Positions 1 through 6,098 of a DNA stretch of 9,641 nucleotides are shown in pieces. The notes beneath the pieces were generated by a model. The model worked only from the letters and a program-made list of their open reading frames with translations, had not been told where the DNA came from and did not search any database. The stretch covers positions 1-9,641 of the forward strand of contig DUSG01000230.1 of assembly GCA_012842725.1 (NCBI GenBank), in the 5' to 3' direction. The translations under genes and the position numbers were made by a program. Numbering within the stretch: position 1 is the first letter of the stretch; every line of letters begins with the position of its first letter. This stretch comes from Clostridiales bacterium. GTDB lineage: Bacteria; Bacillota; Clostridia; Lutisporales; Lutisporaceae.

Positions 1-705
1 GAAAGCTATACCAAATTCCTGAAAAAAGACGGACTAAAGGGAAAAAGAATTGGTATATTAAAGAGCTTTTTCGGGAAAGAAGATGTCCATGAAGAAGTTA
101 ACCGGGTGATGCAGAAAAGTCTTGCTGCCATGGAAGCTGCCGGGGCAGTCATGATTCCTGTTGAGGAGAATATAGACAGCGATAAATTGGTAAAAGAAGT
201 AAGTGTTCATTTATACGATCTTAAGGAACATCTCAACGGATATCTGAGAAATCTAGGGTCAAGAGCCAAAGTTCATTCTTTGGAAGATGTAATAACATCC
301 GGTAAATATCACAAAGGAATAGAGGACAATATAAAATATGCTCAAACCCTTGACATAAACAGCGATGAGTACAGAGAAAGGATCATGAAGAAGATAGAAC
401 TAAGAAATACTGTAATGAGAATTATGGCGGAATATGACCTGGATGCCATAGTATATCCTCATCAGAAGAGGCTGGTAGTTAAGGTCGGTGAACCACAGAT
501 TGAAAGAAACGGAGTATTAGGTGCCGTTACAGGTTTCCCATCCTGCGTAGTTCCCGCTGGATTTACTGAGCCAAAGGATACTGCGCCATTAGGAGTGCCT
601 GTAGGTCTCGAGATACTTTGCAGGGAATGGGATGAACCAATCTTGATTGAAATAGCGTATGGATTTGAACAGTCAACCCTTTACAGGAAACCCCCTATTA
701 TATAG
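1..705 (+). CDS. Amidase-signature family hydrolase, C-terminal part (5' end outside window)
   Basis: The reading frame is open from base 1 and stops at TAG 703-705, giving 234 residues, about the C-terminal half of a usual 450-500 residue amidase-signature enzyme. These enzymes hydrolyse amide bonds with a Lys-cisSer-Ser triad; that triad lies in the missing N-terminal half, so activity cannot be judged. What is visible is the family's C-terminal pattern: an early GLKGKRIGIL segment (residues 11-20), a region resembling the usual V..AL..M..AGA element, then TGFPSCVVPAGFT followed by PVGLEIL and a final FEQSTLYRKPP. The first in-frame ATG at 106 is internal, because conserved family sequence precedes it. 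The closest broad labels are a GatA-like or general amidase; no gatC or gatB partner is visible, which weakly favours a stand-alone amidase. The substrate is unknown. The gene converges on the minus-strand operon starting at 1974. Confidence 0.88.
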   Translation, partial: ESYTKFLKKDGLKGKRIGILKSFFGKEDVHEEVNRVMQKSLAAMEAAGAVMIPVEENIDSDKLVKEVSVHLYDLKEHLNGYLRNLGSRAKVHSLEDVITSGKYHKGIEDNIKYAQTLDINSDEYRERIMKKIELRNTVMRIMAEYDLDAIVYPHQKRLVVKVGEPQIERNGVLGAVTGFPSCVVPAGFTEPKDTAPLGVPVGLEILCREWDEPILIEIAYGFEQSTLYRKPPII

Positions 706-718
706 GTTGAATGAAAGT

Positions 719-766
719 GAGCCACCGGAAACGTTCTGAGCTGAAGGATTCGTTTCCAGGTGACTC
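719..766. terminator. Imperfect hairpin between convergent genes
   Basis: Arms 719-733 and 751-766 pair over about 14 bp: GAG, CACC and GGAAACG pair with their complements, with one mismatch and one bulged base, around a 17-nt loop. It lies 14 bp after the amidase stop and 15 bp before the convergent reductase stop, so it could end or protect both transcripts. Neither side has a good T-run, so it is not a textbook intrinsic terminator. Confidence 0.4.
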
Positions 767-781
767 CATTCTCTAAAAGGG

Positions 782-1279
782 TTATACTTTTTCCCAATCT
801 ATATATTTATTCAGCTTTTCCACAAACTGTTCAAGATATCCGGCTTCAATTTCTGTAAACCTGTTGAATTCAGGACTGTCTAAATCCAAAACTCCATAAA
901 CCTTATCGTCTTTGATTATAGGTACGACTATCTCGGAATTGGAGGCACTGTCGCAGGCTATATGACCTGGGAATTCATGGACATTAGGGACTATCTGAGT
1001 TTTCCTCGTAGCTGCAGCAGTACCGCATACACCCATACCCAGCTTTATCCTGTTGCAAGCGGGCAAGCCTTGGAAGGGTCCTAATACCAGCTCTCCGTCT
1101 CTCATAATGTAGAAACCTGCCCAATTAAGCCTATCCATAACAGCTTTGATTATGGCTGATGCATTTGATAAATTTGCCAAAGGATCTTTTTCGGAAGAAA
1201 GCTGTCCTTCCAGCAAAACCAGCATGTATTTCAGCTTTTGCTCTTCATTCATTTTTTCTATACCTTCCAGTTTAAACAT
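782..1279 (-). CDS. msrC: Free methionine-(R)-sulfoxide reductase (GAF domain, fRMsr)
   Basis: This 165-residue cytosolic protein reduces free L-methionine-(R)-sulfoxide to methionine, presumably with thioredoxin-type reductant. It is a single GAF domain of normal family length. The diagnostic pieces are all present in order: NWAGFY (52-57), LVLGPFQGLPAC (64-75), GVCG (83-86), VHEFPGHIACD (100-110) and SEIVVP (115-120). The three cysteines used by the family are C75, C85 and C109; E116 and D132/D134 fall where the acidic active-site residues are expected. The ATG at 1279 follows an AGGAGC Shine-Dalgarno at about 7 nt. A second in-frame ATG at M10 is less well placed. The gene lies 14 bp downstream of the metallo-hydrolase gene on the same strand, so the two are very probably one operon. 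The family is also known as YebR (E. coli) and YtsP (B. subtilis). Confidence 0.93.
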   Translation of the reverse strand: MFKLEGIEKMNEEQKLKYMLVLLEGQLSSEKDPLANLSNASAIIKAVMDRLNWAGFYIMRDGELVLGPFQGLPACNRIKLGMGVCGTAAATRKTQIVPNVHEFPGHIACDSASNSEIVVPIIKDDKVYGVLDLDSPEFNRFTEIEAGYLEQFVEKLNKYIDWEKV

Positions 1280-1293
1280 TTAATTGCTCCTTT

Positions 1294-1974
1294 CTATAGA
1301 AATATATCTTCATTTCTGGAGTTTATCTTTACCACCTTTGTATCATATTCTTTGACCAATTCAATAAAAGAGTCTATTACTCCGTAATTCTGTCCAAAAT
1401 GCATTGGAACCAATACTTCAGGTTTTATGGTTTCTATAAAATACTGTCCTCCTAAGCCGTAATTGTGCTTTAACCTGGGGTCAACAGGGAAGAATGCAAT
1501 ATCTATCTTTTTACCTGATAGCTTGTTGATTTCCTTTTTAAATGCACTTTCCATAAGTTGTATTTCTTCCGGAGTGTCATCCCACCAATACCACCAATTT
1601 AAGTCTCCTGCGTGAAATACGGTTAAAGAATCAGCTTCTACAATAAAGGATACCCCCAGGTCTGTTGAACCTAAGGTATGAATGGTTACGGTACCCAATT
1701 TCAGGCTTTCATCGGGAGAAATGGAATAGATGTTTTTATCATCCTTATACATTGAAATATCACTGCTTAGCACATATGATATATCAGGTTTTTGGTTTTT
1801 CCATTGGAATATTTTAGGGTTAAAATGGTCAGGATGGCCATGAGATGAAAAAACGATGATTTTTTTATCCGTCAGTTCTACCGTGCCTTTGTAATAATCA
1901 AAAATAAACTGATGATTCTGAGTCTCCAAGGAAAAACCGCTGTTATACAAATATCGTATTTTAACATTTTTCAT
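1294..1974 (-). CDS. Metallo-beta-lactamase-fold hydrolase (UlaG/YtkL-like group)
   Basis: The product is 226 residues from the ATG at 1974. A TTG at 1980 would add two residues, but AAGGTG lies only 2 nt from the TTG and 8 nt from the ATG, so the ATG is preferred. The metal-binding motif SSHGHPDHFNP gives H45, H47, D49 and H50. Further sites are STDLGVSF (103-110), HAGD (H121, D124) and PMHFG (H192). Together they form a complete dinuclear metal site of the MBL fold. The STD.GVSF form and the length fit the small UlaG-like hydrolases rather than beta-lactamases or glyoxalase II. The substrate is unknown. The W-rich LNWWYWWDD segment (126-134) just after the HAGD ligand is notable and may line the substrate pocket. 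It is the first gene of a two-gene operon with the methionine sulfoxide reductase, and it is divergent from the glyoxalase-like gene. Confidence 0.85.
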   Translation of the reverse strand: MKNVKIRYLYNSGFSLETQNHQFIFDYYKGTVELTDKKIIVFSSHGHPDHFNPKIFQWKNQKPDISYVLSSDISMYKDDKNIYSISPDESLKLGTVTIHTLGSTDLGVSFIVEADSLTVFHAGDLNWWYWWDDTPEEIQLMESAFKKEINKLSGKKIDIAFFPVDPRLKHNYGLGGQYFIETIKPEVLVPMHFGQNYGVIDSFIELVKEYDTKVVKINSRNEDIFL

Positions 1975-1995
1975 AAGCAAATCACCTTACCCCTG

Positions 1996-2015
1996 ATTAT
2001 ATCAATATTATACCA
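1996..2015 (-). promoter_or_regulatory. Overlapping extended -10 elements of the hydrolase/msrC operon
   Basis: Read on the minus strand, TGGTATAAT (2015-2007) and TGATATAAT (2004-1996) both match the extended -10 consensus TGnTATAAT. Matching -35 hexamers are poor (TACCTA and TGGTCA at 17-bp spacing). The upstream one would give a leader of about 25 nt including the Shine-Dalgarno site, so it is the better candidate. Confidence 0.5.
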
Positions 2016-2053
2016 AAGTGACCATTGATTAGGTATTATTATTATCCATTTAC

Positions 2054-2062
2054 TGATATAAT
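2054..2062 (+). promoter_or_regulatory. Extended -10 promoter of the glyoxalase-like gene
   Basis: TGATATAAT is a perfect extended -10 element, with no convincing -35. Transcription would start near 2069, leaving a leader of about 68 nt that contains the dyad at 2078-2098. A further TGATATAAA at 2079-2087 could serve as a second start. Confidence 0.5.
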
Positions 2063-2077
2063 AAAAGAAAATAATGA

Positions 2078-2098
2078 TTGATATAAATTTTATATCAA
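2078..2098. promoter_or_regulatory. Perfect 10-1-10 dyad, candidate operator
   Basis: TTGATATAAA (2078-2087) and its exact reverse complement TTTATATCAA (2089-2098) flank a single T. The site lies 16 bp after the -10 hexamer of the glyoxalase-like gene, a position where a bound repressor would block elongation or initiation. The arms are AT-only apart from one G/C pair, so chance is possible in this AT-rich stretch. Confidence 0.4.
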
Positions 2099-2136
2099 AA
2101 GATAAATAAATAAAAATTAAAGGGAAGGTGGATTAT

Positions 2137-2505
2137 ATGAAATTCAAATTTGCCCATAACAATATCAATGTGATGGATTTGGAGAAAAGCGTTGCTTTTT
2201 ATAAAGAAGCTTTAGGATTGAAAGAAGTCAGAAGGAAAGAACACAAAGATGGGGATTTTATCCTTGTATTTATGGGAGACGACATGACAGAACACCAATT
2301 GGAGCTTACATGGCTCAGAGACAGGAAAGAGCCCTATGATTTGGGGGATAATGAATTTCATCTTGCGTTTGTAGTGGACGATTTCGAAGCAGCCTATAAG
2401 CATCACAAGGAAATGGGATGTATCTGTTTTGAGAATGAAGAAATGGGTATATATTTCATAGAAGACCCGGATGGGTATTGGATTGAGATTTTGCCTGCTA
2501 AGTAG
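2137..2505 (+). CDS. gloA: Glyoxalase I-type VOC protein (lactoylglutathione lyase family)
   Basis: This is a 122-residue single-chain VOC protein, normal length for bacterial glyoxalase I. The enzyme isomerises the hemithioacetal of methylglyoxal and a low-molecular-weight thiol. The four metal ligands are in their expected places: H7 (AHNNINV), E56 (QLELTW), H75 (EFHLAFVV) and E117 (GYWIEILP), matching the H/E/H/E set of E. coli GloA. The repeated beta-alpha-beta-beta-beta layout is visible as two halves joined near residue 65. The ATG at 2137 has AAGGTGG 5 nt upstream. A GTG at 2128 would add three residues but lies within that Shine-Dalgarno site, so it is rejected. Many Firmicutes lack glutathione, so the thiol cofactor may differ. 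The gene is divergent from the MBL-hydrolase/msrC operon and probably shares its regulatory region. Confidence 0.9.
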   Translation: MKFKFAHNNINVMDLEKSVAFYKEALGLKEVRRKEHKDGDFILVFMGDDMTEHQLELTWLRDRKEPYDLGDNEFHLAFVVDDFEAAYKHHKEMGCICFENEEMGIYFIEDPDGYWIEILPAK

Positions 2506-2562
2506 CTTCAATAATACAATTTCTCATAAATAACTTTAAATGCGTGAAGTAGGAGCAAAATA

Positions 2563-2670
2563 ACAGGGGCAGTCATAAAAACCGCCTTTCAGATTGTTGA
2601 CATACAATGCCATTCTGCTTTATAACCCTTTGTCTACAGTCTTAGGGACGGTTATAAAAACCGCCCCTGT
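2563..2670. repeat. REP-like pair of near-palindromes bounded by inverted ends
   Basis: Two 21-bp segments, 2566-2586 and 2645-2665, are identical at 18 positions and share the core ATAAAAACCGCC; all three differences are transitions. Each folds into a small hairpin: 2568-2573 with 2581-2586, and 2645-2653 with 2659-2667, each with one A-C mismatch. The outer ends form an 11-bp inverted repeat with one mismatch (ACAGGGGCAGT at 2563-2573 against ACCGCCCCTGT at 2660-2670). The GC-rich GGGACGGT-type palindromes stand out from the AT-rich surroundings. They resemble REP/REPIN elements mobilised by REP-associated tyrosine transposases; this likeness is from memory, not a search. No transposase is present. 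The site lies between convergent genes. Confidence 0.6.
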
Positions 2671-2677
2671 AATTTTT
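2645..2677 (+). terminator. Possible intrinsic terminator formed by the second repeat copy
   Basis: A 9-bp stem with one mismatch (2645-2653 with 2659-2667, 5-nt loop) is followed, after TGTAA, by five T (2673-2677). It could stop + strand read-through from the glyoxalase-like gene into the convergent CofE-like gene. The T-run is offset by 5 nt, so termination may be weak. Confidence 0.4.
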
Positions 2678-2690
2678 ATGTTTGCAATCT

Positions 2691-3881
2691 TTATATTGTA
2701 TAGTTATCAAAATATCCCTGGATATATATTACCGGTGTACCTTTGTCACCGCTTCCGGATGTCAAATCGCAAAGTGAACCGATGAGGTCTGTCAGCCTTC
2801 TGGGAGTGGTACCCTGTGTCTCCATCTTTCCTTTCAAATCGGTTTCCTTATTCTTTATGCATTCGAATATGGCTTTTTGTAGCTCTTCGCCCTTTAGATG
2901 GCCAAAGCAGTTGTCTGCTATATATTTAAGCTTCAGTTCATTTGGAGTTCCTTCCAGTCCTGAAGTATAACCCGGAGATACTACAGGGTCAGCAAGTTCC
3001 CATATCTTACCTACAGGATCTTTGAAAGCTCCGTCGCCATAAACCATAACTTCCAGTTTCTTTCCCGTTTTCTCAAAAAGTTGTTTCTGTATGTTTTCCA
3101 CTAAAGTCTGGCAGTCTCTTGGGAAGAGTTTTACGCTGTCCTCTGTAGCTTTGTTTGAGCCCAACAATCCATATAATTCATTGTATCCGCTGCCGTCTAT
3201 TGATGTTGTCAATATATCTTCAAGGCCGTAGACTTTTTCTCCTCCATTGGCTATGAGAAGTCTTTTGGTCCTCTTTCTTGTATGGATATCACAAGTTAAT
3301 ACGCTTTTCGTATAATTCAATATGATCTTCGGATCGTTGGAGAATATTATTTCACATTCAACACCGTATTCTTCAATTATGGATTTATAGTATTCTATAT
3401 AATCAATGCCGGTAAAAGGATGCTTATTATAACCGAAATAATTCCTGAAATCCTTTTCTGTCAAAACATCGGTCCAAGGATTCACACCTTTTACATCCAG
3501 CACATCTATATCTACCAAATGATTGCCTACCTCGTCAGAAGGATAACTGAACATCAGGACAATTTTCTTAGCTCCTTTTGCTATACCTTTAAGACATACA
3601 GAGAATCGATTTCTGCTCAATATAGGGAATATGACTCCTATTGTATCGTCACCAAATTTATTTTTAATATCCTTAGCTATAGCGTCGATGTTTGCATAGT
3701 TTCCCTGAGCTCTGGCAACTACTGATTCGGTGACGGCAACAATGTCCTTGTCGCAGATATCAAATTTTTCCACCTTAGAAGCCTCTAGTACTGTGTCCAC
3801 AACTATTGATGCAATATCATCACCCCTCATTATTATTGGAGTGCGAAGGCCTCTAACAACAGTACCAACCATTCTTTTCAT
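2691..3881 (-). CDS. F420-0:gamma-glutamyl ligase (CofE) family protein, long form
   Basis: The product has 396 residues, clearly longer than the roughly 250 of true CofE, which adds glutamate to coenzyme F420-0 with GTP. The N-terminal part matches the family: RTPIIMRGDDI (13-23) and DKDIVAVTESVVARAQGNY (44-62). Other striking segments are NGGEKVYGLEDI (212-223), YGDGAFKDPVGKIWELADP (281-299) and a C-terminal SGSGDKGTPVIYIQGY (375-390). No signal peptide or membrane segment is seen. The ATG at 3881 is preceded by GAGGAG at 8 nt. Low-GC Firmicutes of this type generally do not make F420 and no other cof gene is visible, so a role in F420 synthesis is doubtful. A glutamyl- or amino-acid-ligase reaction on another acceptor is a reasonable inference but unproven. 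The divergent LysR-type gene 124 bp away is the likely regulator. Confidence 0.78.
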   Translation of the reverse strand: MKRMVGTVVRGLRTPIIMRGDDIASIVVDTVLEASKVEKFDICDKDIVAVTESVVARAQGNYANIDAIAKDIKNKFGDDTIGVIFPILSRNRFSVCLKGIAKGAKKIVLMFSYPSDEVGNHLVDIDVLDVKGVNPWTDVLTEKDFRNYFGYNKHPFTGIDYIEYYKSIIEEYGVECEIIFSNDPKIILNYTKSVLTCDIHTRKRTKRLLIANGGEKVYGLEDILTTSIDGSGYNELYGLLGSNKATEDSVKLFPRDCQTLVENIQKQLFEKTGKKLEVMVYGDGAFKDPVGKIWELADPVVSPGYTSGLEGTPNELKLKYIADNCFGHLKGEELQKAIFECIKNKETDLKGKMETQGTTPRRLTDLIGSLCDLTSGSGDKGTPVIYIQGYFDNYTI

Positions 3882-3932
3882 TTTAACATCTCCTCATGTT
3901 CGGTTTATTAAATTTATTAATGTATTCTACAC

Positions 3933-3961
3933 TTGTACTATATACCATAATATGATATAAG
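3933..3961 (+). promoter_or_regulatory. Promoter of the LysR-type gene
   Basis: A -35 TTGTAC (3933-3938) is separated by 17 bp from TATAAG (3956-3961). The latter is preceded by TGA, making an extended -10. The transcript would start near 3968, about 38 nt before the start codon. Confidence 0.5.
3941..3959. promoter_or_regulatory. Imperfect 19-bp dyad, candidate LysR-family binding site
   Basis: TATACCATA and TATGATATA are inverted copies with one mismatch, centred on A3950. The dyad fills the spacer and part of the -10 of the regulator's promoter and lies in the divergent region with the CofE-like gene. That is where LysR-type proteins bind to repress themselves and activate the neighbour. 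The T-N11-A character fits the family loosely. Confidence 0.4.
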
Positions 3962-4005
3962 TAAAATAAATATCTATTATACCATCTATAAGGTGAGATT
4001 ATGTC

Positions 4006-4893
4006 ATGATAAAACTTGAACTTTATAGGATTTTTTGTGAAGTGGCAAAGCACAAAAATCTTTCCAAAGCTGCATCTGTCCTTTATATGACTCAACCTGC
4101 CGTCAGTCAGGCAATTATGCAGTTGGAAAGAGAATTGGGATTAAGGCTTTTTACCAGAACATCAAAAGGCGTCAAATTGACAAATGAAGGAAAATTATTG
4201 TTTGAATATGCAAATTCAGCCATCAATCTGATAGCTAAAGGAGAAGAAAAGCTTAATGAGTGGAAAAACCTAACTGCAGGAGAACTGAAAATAGGAGTGG
4301 GAGATACCATTTCCAGGTATTTTTTGATGCCTTATTTAGAGAAATTTCATAAGCTGTATTCAAATATCAAATTGAAGATAATAAACCGAACTACTATAGA
4401 GTTATGCGCACTTGTAAAATCAGGAGAAATAGACATTGCCATATGTAATTTGCCTATTGAGGATTCTGCACTTGAAGTGATAAAGATTATGGATATCCAT
4501 GACATATTTGTGTGCGGAAAATCATATAAACAGAAGGTTCATGAACCTTTAAGCCTGGAAAGCCTTGCAAAATATCCGCTTATACTTCTGGAACCGAAAT
4601 CAAATTCACGGCGATATGTAGAAAAATACTTCTTATCTAAGGGTATAAGTATTAAGCCTGAAATCGAATTGGGTTCTCATGATTTGCTTTTGGAATTTGC
4701 AAAGATAGATTTGGGAATATCCTGTGTAATAGAAGAGTTTTCAAAAGAATATTTAGATAAAAAAGAATTGTTCAAAGTGAAATTGGAAGAACCAATACCA
4801 AAAAGAAGCATAGGAATCTGTTTTCTAAAAAGCGTGTCTTTGTCTCCCACTTCCTCCAAATTTGTTGAAATCTTAAAAAGCCCCGATAATTAA
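4006..4893 (+). CDS. LysR-type transcriptional regulator
   Basis: This 295-residue protein is full length for the family. Residues 1-60 form the winged helix-turn-helix (LELYRIFCEVAKHKNLSKAA, then MTQPAVSQAIMQLERELG and LFTRTSKGVKLTNEG). A linker helix runs to about residue 88 and an inducer-binding periplasmic-binding-protein-like domain begins at GELKIGVGDT and continues to the end. The ATG at 4006 has AAGGTGAG 8 nt upstream; the ATG at 4001 runs into TGA at once. It is divergent from the CofE-like gene, so the simplest inference is that it regulates that gene and itself. The ligand is not predictable. The next gene on the same strand (exodeoxyribonuclease III) is 134 bp away and has its own promoter, so it is not part of the same unit. 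Confidence 0.95.
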   Translation: MIKLELYRIFCEVAKHKNLSKAASVLYMTQPAVSQAIMQLERELGLRLFTRTSKGVKLTNEGKLLFEYANSAINLIAKGEEKLNEWKNLTAGELKIGVGDTISRYFLMPYLEKFHKLYSNIKLKIINRTTIELCALVKSGEIDIAICNLPIEDSALEVIKIMDIHDIFVCGKSYKQKVHEPLSLESLAKYPLILLEPKSNSRRYVEKYFLSKGISIKPEIELGSHDLLLEFAKIDLGISCVIEEFSKEYLDKKELFKVKLEEPIPKRSIGICFLKSVSLSPTSSKFVEILKSPDN

Positions 4894-4916
4894 TATATTA
4901 AAATCATCGGTTGCTA

Positions 4917-4925
4917 TGGTATAAT
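4917..4925 (+). promoter_or_regulatory. Extended -10 promoter of the exonuclease gene
   Basis: TGGTATAAT is a perfect extended -10 element. The best -35 is a weak TTAAAA at 4898-4903 with 16-bp spacing. The transcript would begin near 4932, giving a leader of about 95 nt that carries the hairpin at 4978-5001. Confidence 0.5.
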
Positions 4926-4977
4926 AAAATATAAGTGTACAAGCTGTCAATGCGGAAAGCATGTGGGAGTCTAATAA

Positions 4978-5001
4978 AAAGCCACCGGTAATGGTGGCTT
5001 T
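4978..5001. terminator. Perfect 9-bp hairpin in the exonuclease leader
   Basis: AAAGCCACC (4978-4986) pairs perfectly with GGTGGCTTT (4993-5001) around a 6-nt loop. On the + strand only three T follow, so termination of the LysR-type transcript would be weak. On the minus strand the stem is followed by TTTTTATTA, a better intrinsic terminator. It sits 15 bp before the Shine-Dalgarno GGAGG and inside the predicted leader, so an attenuator or mRNA-stability role is also possible. Confidence 0.5.
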
Positions 5002-5027
5002 AAATATAAAACAAACGGAGGTTTATT

Positions 5028-5780
5028 ATGAAGCTGGTTTCGTGGAATGTAAACGGTCTTAGGGCATGTTTAAATAAAGGGTTCATGGATTATTTTAAAG
5101 AGATTGATGCAGATATATTTTCCATCCAGGAGACAAAGCTACAGCAAGGTCAGATAGATTTGGAACTGCCGGGTTATGAACAGTACTGGAATTATGCTAA
5201 AAAGAAGGGTTATTCCGGAACGGCTGTATTTACGAAAATAAAACCCTTAAGCGTAAGATACGGAATTGATATAGAGGAGCATGATCAGGAAGGACGAGTC
5301 ATAACATTGGAATTTGAAGAATTCTATCTGGTTAACGCTTATACACCTAATTCCCAAAGAGAGTTGGTCAGGTTAGACTATAGGATGAAATGGGAAGATG
5401 ATTTTAGAGAATATCTTATGGAACTTGATAAAGCAAAACCTGTTATACTTTGCGGCGATCTGAATGTTGCTCATAAAGAAATAGATTTAAAGAATCCTAA
5501 AGCTAACAGAAGAAATGCAGGTTTTACCGATGAAGAAAGGGATAAGATGACAAAGCTCTTAGATTCTGGCTTTATAGATTCATTCAGATACTTTTATCCT
5601 GATAAAGAAGATGCTTATACCTGGTGGTCTTATATGGGTAAAGCAAGAGAAAAGAACGTGGGATGGAGAATAGACTATTTCATAGTTTCCGGCAGATTAA
5701 AAAGCAAAATGAAAGATGCTGAAATTCATTCCCATGTAATGGGTAGTGATCACTGCCCGGTAGTTTTGGAGCTTATTTAA
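5028..5780 (+). CDS. xth: Exodeoxyribonuclease III (AP endonuclease)
   Basis: This 250-residue member of the exonuclease III/APE1 family matches the length of B. subtilis ExoA. It cuts DNA 5' of abasic sites and removes 3' blocking groups in base-excision repair. The catalytic set is complete: N7 and N9 (SWNVNGLRA), E35 (QETKLQ), Y105 (NAYTPNS), D144 and N146 (CGDLNVAH), D216 (GWRIDYF) and the catalytic pair D241-H242 (GSDHCPV). The ATG at 5028 has GGAGG at 6-nt spacing. It appears monocistronic: own extended -10 promoter upstream and a strong terminator 5 bp after the stop. No frameshift or missing residue was seen. Confidence 0.96.
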   Translation: MKLVSWNVNGLRACLNKGFMDYFKEIDADIFSIQETKLQQGQIDLELPGYEQYWNYAKKKGYSGTAVFTKIKPLSVRYGIDIEEHDQEGRVITLEFEEFYLVNAYTPNSQRELVRLDYRMKWEDDFREYLMELDKAKPVILCGDLNVAHKEIDLKNPKANRRNAGFTDEERDKMTKLLDSGFIDSFRYFYPDKEDAYTWWSYMGKAREKNVGWRIDYFIVSGRLKSKMKDAEIHSHVMGSDHCPVVLELI

Positions 5781-5785
5781 TGGTT

Positions 5786-5823
5786 ATATCCAGGATGCTA
5801 CAATCAGCATCTGGATATTTTTT
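5786..5823 (+). terminator. Strong intrinsic terminator of xth
   Basis: ATATCCAG plus ATGCT (5786-5799) pair with 5806-5818 around a 6-nt loop, with one bulged G. The stem is followed by six T (5818-5823). Confidence 0.9.
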
Positions 5824-6098
5824 ATATATCTTAATATATACAAATAAATTTATATTTATACTTTAATTAAATTATTATATTTTTAATATATATAAGATTT
5901 AATAAATAACTTAAAAGTCTCATACTTATTATTTATGAGCATAAAAATACAAAAAATTAAAAATAAAGGATTTAGTAATTTTATCTAGAATATATAGCTT
6001 ATTACTAATTTTTTAAACCCTCTAACAAAATCATATTCAAAAATGATGCATAATTATAGTAGGCTATACATTTTTAGCGTAGTGTGGTGGTGCATAAT
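5824..6098. other. AT-rich gene-free stretch upstream of the kinase gene
   Basis: No open frame of note is present on either strand. From 5821 to about 5960 the sequence is nearly all A and T with short TA-rich runs. From 5965 it contains a sigma-H-like promoter and an inverted repeat TTAGTAAT (5972-5979)/ATTACTAA (6001-6008) followed by six T (6009-6014). From 6015 to the Shine-Dalgarno GGTGG (6086-6090) only weak -10-like strings such as TATAGT and TATACA are seen. Confidence 0.6.
5965..5993 (+). promoter_or_regulatory. Sigma-H-like promoter of the kinase gene
   Basis: AAAGGATTT (5965-5973) matches the B. subtilis sigma-H -35 consensus RnAGGAwWW at all positions. After an 11-bp spacer, CTAGAATAT (5985-5993) matches the -10 consensus RnnGAATww except for its first base. 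The start would be near 6000, about 100 nt before the ATG. The consensus and spacing are established for Bacillus; use here is inferred. Confidence 0.45.

Noticed and set aside
2594..2785. A 63-codon open frame on the + strand after the glyoxalase-like gene.
   Set aside because: It runs through the repeat pair and into the antisense of the CofE-like gene, has no Shine-Dalgarno site and no recognisable protein pattern.
721..4988. The 8-mer GCCACCGG occurs in both the hairpin at 719-766 and the one at 4978-5001, hinting at a dispersed element.
   Set aside because: Similarity does not extend beyond the 8-mer and the two stems differ in size and loop, so a shared origin is not supported.
4926..5016. 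Possible riboswitch in the xth leader.
   Set aside because: The hairpins do not match the cores of purine, preQ1, fluoride, tetrahydrofolate or manganese riboswitches as remembered, and DNA-repair nucleases are not usual riboswitch targets.
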